DNA of 8,138 nt from Acidobacteriota bacterium (GTDB lineage Bacteria; Acidobacteriota; Thermoanaerobaculia; UBA5066), in NCBI GenBank assembly GCA_016789625.1, contig JAEUQS010000207.1, positions 1-8,138 on the forward strand, written 5' to 3'. This document shows positions 5,696-8,138 of the stretch, piece after piece. The notes beneath the pieces were generated by a model, which was not told the origin of the DNA, did not search any database, and was given only the letters and a program-made list of their open reading frames with translations. The translations under genes and the position numbers were made by a program. Each line of letters begins with the position of its first letter. Position 1 is the stretch's first letter.

Positions 5696-8138
5696 ATGGC
5701 CCGACTCGGCAAGCTCACTCTGGCGTCCTTCCTCGGCAGCCTCCTTCTCCCGGCTTCTCTCTTCGCGCTCCCGCCCGCGCCGTCGATCGACGAACAGCTC
5801 GAGAAGGCCGGGATCCGCAAGGGCACGGCGCTCGAGCAGCTCGTGCGCGAAAACCAGTCCTTCGGCATGCTCCGCGCCGCCGAGAGGGATTCCAACAGCC
5901 GCGTCCCCGCGTGGCTCAAGGTCTGGTACCGCAAGCAGAACCCGCACCTGGAATACAACGCCGCCGATCCCACGGGCGGCTACCCCCACGTTCTGAAAGA
6001 GATCCTCGAGTGGATGGTGTCCCACCAGGATCTGCGTCCCGGCGTCAACGAGCCCGACGTCCCGCCGGGCTTCGTGAACTTCCCCGGCGGCGGCATTGGA
6101 CGCGATCTCACCCCGGCCGACGAGGAGGCCCAGAGCCTCGTCCGCGACAGCCTCGCAACGGCCGGGACGAACGTGCGGGCCTCGGGCGCGCAGACCTCGC
6201 GCCGCAGCGAGTCGGACATCCGCGTCAACTACTGGAACACCAACAAGATCATCGCGGGCTCGAACAACATCGGCGGCTCGGGCTGGCAGGCTCAGTTCTA
6301 CTCCACCGACGGCGGCACGACCTGGGGCCAGACGACGCTGCCCGCGACCTCCGGCGACAGCTTCAACAGCGATCCCACCGTGGACTGGACCTCCGACGGC
6401 ACGGCCTGGGCGACGACCATGGGCATCACCTCGGGCAGCCAGGCGCGCATGAAGCTCTTTCGCTCGACCGACAGCGGCGCCTCGTGGACGTACCACAGCA
6501 CGGCCTCGGGCACGCAGACGAACGTCGACAAGCAGATGATGTGGGTCGACCATTCCGCGACCTCGCCCTACAAGGACCGCATCTATCTCATCTGGCACAA
6601 CGGCCTCCCGGCCTTCATGAACGTCTTCAACGGCACGAGCTGGGGCACGCCGATCCAGGTGAGCGGCTCGGAGACGACGGGCACGGGCATCGGCGCCGAC
6701 GTGAAGACGAACTCCTTCGGTGACGTGTTCGGCGCCTGGCCCGACACCACCTCCCGCGGCATCTACCTCGTGAAGTCCACGAACGGGGGTGGAAGCTATT
6801 CGACTCCGGTGCGCATCCGCACCACGTTCGGCGGCTACGACATCGGCGTGCCCTCGTTCAACGGCCGCCGCGTCCTCATCTACGTCTCCCTCGGCGCCTA
6901 CCGCACGGCTTCCAAGAACAACGTCTATGCCGTGTGGGCCGACTTCACCGGCGCCACGGGCTGCACCGCGAACGCGAACGAGCCCGGCTCGAACGTCTCC
7001 TCGACCTGCAAGACCCGCATCTGGTTCGCCCGCTCGACCGACGGCGGCGCGACGTTCGGCGCGGCCTCGATGCTCAACAACCAGGCGGGCCTCAACGATC
7101 AGTTCAACCCTTTCCTGGTCGTCGACGAGACGAACGGCACGGTCGCGGTGATGTACTACGACACCGTCGCCGACGCCGGCCGCAAGAAGACCCACGTCTA
7201 TTACCAGTCGTCCGTCAACGACGGCGCGACGTGGTCGGCCGCGATGCAGGTCACGACGGCTCAGACCGACGAGACGGGCTCCGGTGCCGACACCGGCAAC
7301 CAGTACGGCGACTACAACGGCCTCTCGGGCATCGCGGGCACGTTCTTCCCCAGCTGGACGGACCGCCGCAACGGCACGAACGAGGAGATCTGGACAGCGA
7401 AGATCACCGAGGGCGCGCCCCCGGTGACCTACACCGTGTCCGGCAACGCGGGCACGACGGGCGCCACGGTCTCGGCGGGCTCCTCCTCCGCCACGTCGGA
7501 CGCCTCGAGCAACTACACGATCGCGAACCTCGTCGCGGGCACGTACACGGTCACGCCCTCCAAGGCGGGCTGCACCTTCTCGCCCACGAGCCAGAGCGTC
7601 ACGGTGGGTCCGAACGCCACCGGACTGAACTTCAGCGCGAGCTGCTCGGCCACGACCTACAGCATCGCCGGCAACGCGGGCACCACGGGCGCGACCGTCA
7701 CCGCGGGCTCGGCCTCGGCGACCTCCGACGCCTCCAGCAATTACACGCTCTCGGGTCTCGTCGCGGGCACGTACACGGTCACGCCCACGAAGTCGGGCTG
7801 CACCTTCACTCCGGCGAGCCAAAGCGTCACGGTGGGCCCGAACGCCACCGGCAAGAACTTCACGGCGTCCTGCACCTCGGGTGACACGCAGCTCACGAGC
7901 GGCGTCACGCTCTCCGGTCAGAGCGTCGCCCTCCAGCAGTGGAAGTACTACTACATCACCGTCCCCGCGGGCGCCACGAACCTCACGTTCACGACGACCG
8001 GCGCCACGACCGACCTCGACATCTACACGCAGGTGACGAACAAGCCCACGCTCTCCTCCTACATCTGCCGTCCCTACGGCGCCACGGGCAACGAGACCTG
8101 CTCGGCCACGAACCCCGCCGCGGGCACCTGGTGGCTCG
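5696..8138 (+). CDS. Large secreted BNR-repeat beta-propeller protein with PPC domain (3' end outside window)
   Basis: Open for 814 codons from ATG 5696 to the window edge. Signal peptide 1-24 (LTLASFLGSLLLPASLFA). Residues about 25-165 are an uncharacterised, partly helical region. A sialidase-like propeller spans about 170-575, marked by five Asp-box or Asp-box-like turns: STDGGTTW (203), STDSGASW (257), STNGGGSY (361), STDGGATF (447) and SVNDGATW (506). Two 72-residue modules with a 76-residue period (579-650, 655-726) follow, each with a NYT-x5-AGTYTVTP strand and two Cys 24 apart. A PPC (bacterial pre-peptidase C-terminal) domain begins near 733, with TDLDIY and a Cys pair (791, 802). 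PPC domains are usually found on exported hydrolases and are often removed during secretion. No RIP motif or sialidase catalytic set was found, so the enzyme class is open; it may bind or cleave glycans. The PPC domain or further domains continue past the edge. Confidence 0.88.
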   Translation, partial: MARLGKLTLASFLGSLLLPASLFALPPAPSIDEQLEKAGIRKGTALEQLVRENQSFGMLRAAERDSNSRVPAWLKVWYRKQNPHLEYNAADPTGGYPHVLKEILEWMVSHQDLRPGVNEPDVPPGFVNFPGGGIGRDLTPADEEAQSLVRDSLATAGTNVRASGAQTSRRSESDIRVNYWNTNKIIAGSNNIGGSGWQAQFYSTDGGTTWGQTTLPATSGDSFNSDPTVDWTSDGTAWATTMGITSGSQARMKLFRSTDSGASWTYHSTASGTQTNVDKQMMWVDHSATSPYKDRIYLIWHNGLPAFMNVFNGTSWGTPIQVSGSETTGTGIGADVKTNSFGDVFGAWPDTTSRGIYLVKSTNGGGSYSTPVRIRTTFGGYDIGVPSFNGRRVLIYVSLGAYRTASKNNVYAVWADFTGATGCTANANEPGSNVSSTCKTRIWFARSTDGGATFGAASMLNNQAGLNDQFNPFLVVDETNGTVAVMYYDTVADAGRKKTHVYYQSSVNDGATWSAAMQVTTAQTDETGSGADTGNQYGDYNGLSGIAGTFFPSWTDRRNGTNEEIWTAKITEGAPPVTYTVSGNAGTTGATVSAGSSSATSDASSNYTIANLVAGTYTVTPSKAGCTFSPTSQSVTVGPNATGLNFSASCSATTYSIAGNAGTTGATVTAGSASATSDASSNYTLSGLVAGTYTVTPTKSGCTFTPASQSVTVGPNATGKNFTASCTSGDTQLTSGVTLSGQSVALQQWKYYYITVPAGATNLTFTTTGATTDLDIYTQVTNKPTLSSYICRPYGATGNETCSATNPAAGTWWL
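7430..7873 (+). repeat. Two tandem 228-base modules in the BNR/PPC gene
   Basis: Copy 1 starts at 7430 and copy 2 at 7658, an exact 228-base period (76 codons). By hand alignment the two 72-residue modules share about 58 identical residues, including NAGTTGAT, SATSDASSNYT, LVAGTYTVTP and QSVTVGPNATG. Nucleotide runs of about 30 bases are identical (for example from CTCGTCGCGGGCACG onward). Most residue changes are conservative (Ser/Thr, Ile/Leu, Ala/Ser). This looks like a recent internal duplication of a small beta-sandwich spacer domain resembling the carboxypeptidase-regulatory-like fold. Confidence 0.88.

Noticed and set aside
6200..7430. Firm call of an exo-alpha-sialidase
   Set aside because: Asp boxes occur in many propellers. 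No RIP motif or recognisable catalytic Tyr/Glu and Arg set was found, so only the fold is claimed.
5579..7822. 747-codon minus-strand ORF opposite the BNR/PPC gene
   Set aside because: Longest closed ORF of the window, but almost entirely Arg/Ala/Gly/Val with no motif. The plus-strand frame has a signal peptide, Asp boxes, duplicated modules and PPC, and is only unlisted as a closed ORF because it runs off the edge.

Overview
The window is very GC-rich, densely coded bacterial DNA with predicted secreted proteins on both flanks. Sec-type signal peptides, BACON-like and PPC domains, and an exported M16B peptidase pair suggest a Gram-negative, diderm soil or sediment bacterium. An Acidobacteriota-like lineage is my best guess, from gene style only; no rRNA or other marker gene is present.

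Left part (1-4030), all on the minus strand. A two-gene operon encodes an exported M16B metallopeptidase pair. The first gene (4030 to 2636) carries the zinc motif HxxEH. The second (2639 to 1233) overlaps it by 4 bases (GTGA), lacks the zinc motif, but keeps the Arg/Tyr pair that the first protein has half lost. The two look like complementary halves of one heterodimeric protease. A perfect 11-bp hairpin lies just after the operon. Downstream, a third minus-strand gene starts at 1090 and runs off the left edge. It encodes a secreted protein with three BACON-like beta-sandwich domains, the second and third separated by a 68-residue Gly/Ser linker made from a 9-base minisatellite.

Centre (4031-5512). 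A 273-bp divergent intergenic region precedes a plus-strand gene for a free-standing alanyl-tRNA editing protein (AlaX type with a DHHA1 tail), with both zinc motifs intact.

Right part (5513-8138). A 183-bp intergenic region is rich in candidate regulatory structure. It holds three copies of GGGTCA/TGACCC able to form two mutually exclusive stems, a strong sigma-54-like -24/-12 element, and an inverted repeat ending at the ribosome binding site. It leads into a large secreted protein, open at the right edge: signal peptide, uncharacterised N-terminal region, Asp-box (BNR) beta-propeller, two near-identical 76-residue-period modules, and a PPC domain.

The true reading frames of both edge genes are open to the window boundary. 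They were read directly from the nucleotide sequence, and longer closed ORFs overlapping them are shadows. No tRNA, rRNA, CRISPR array, insertion sequence or phage gene was seen.
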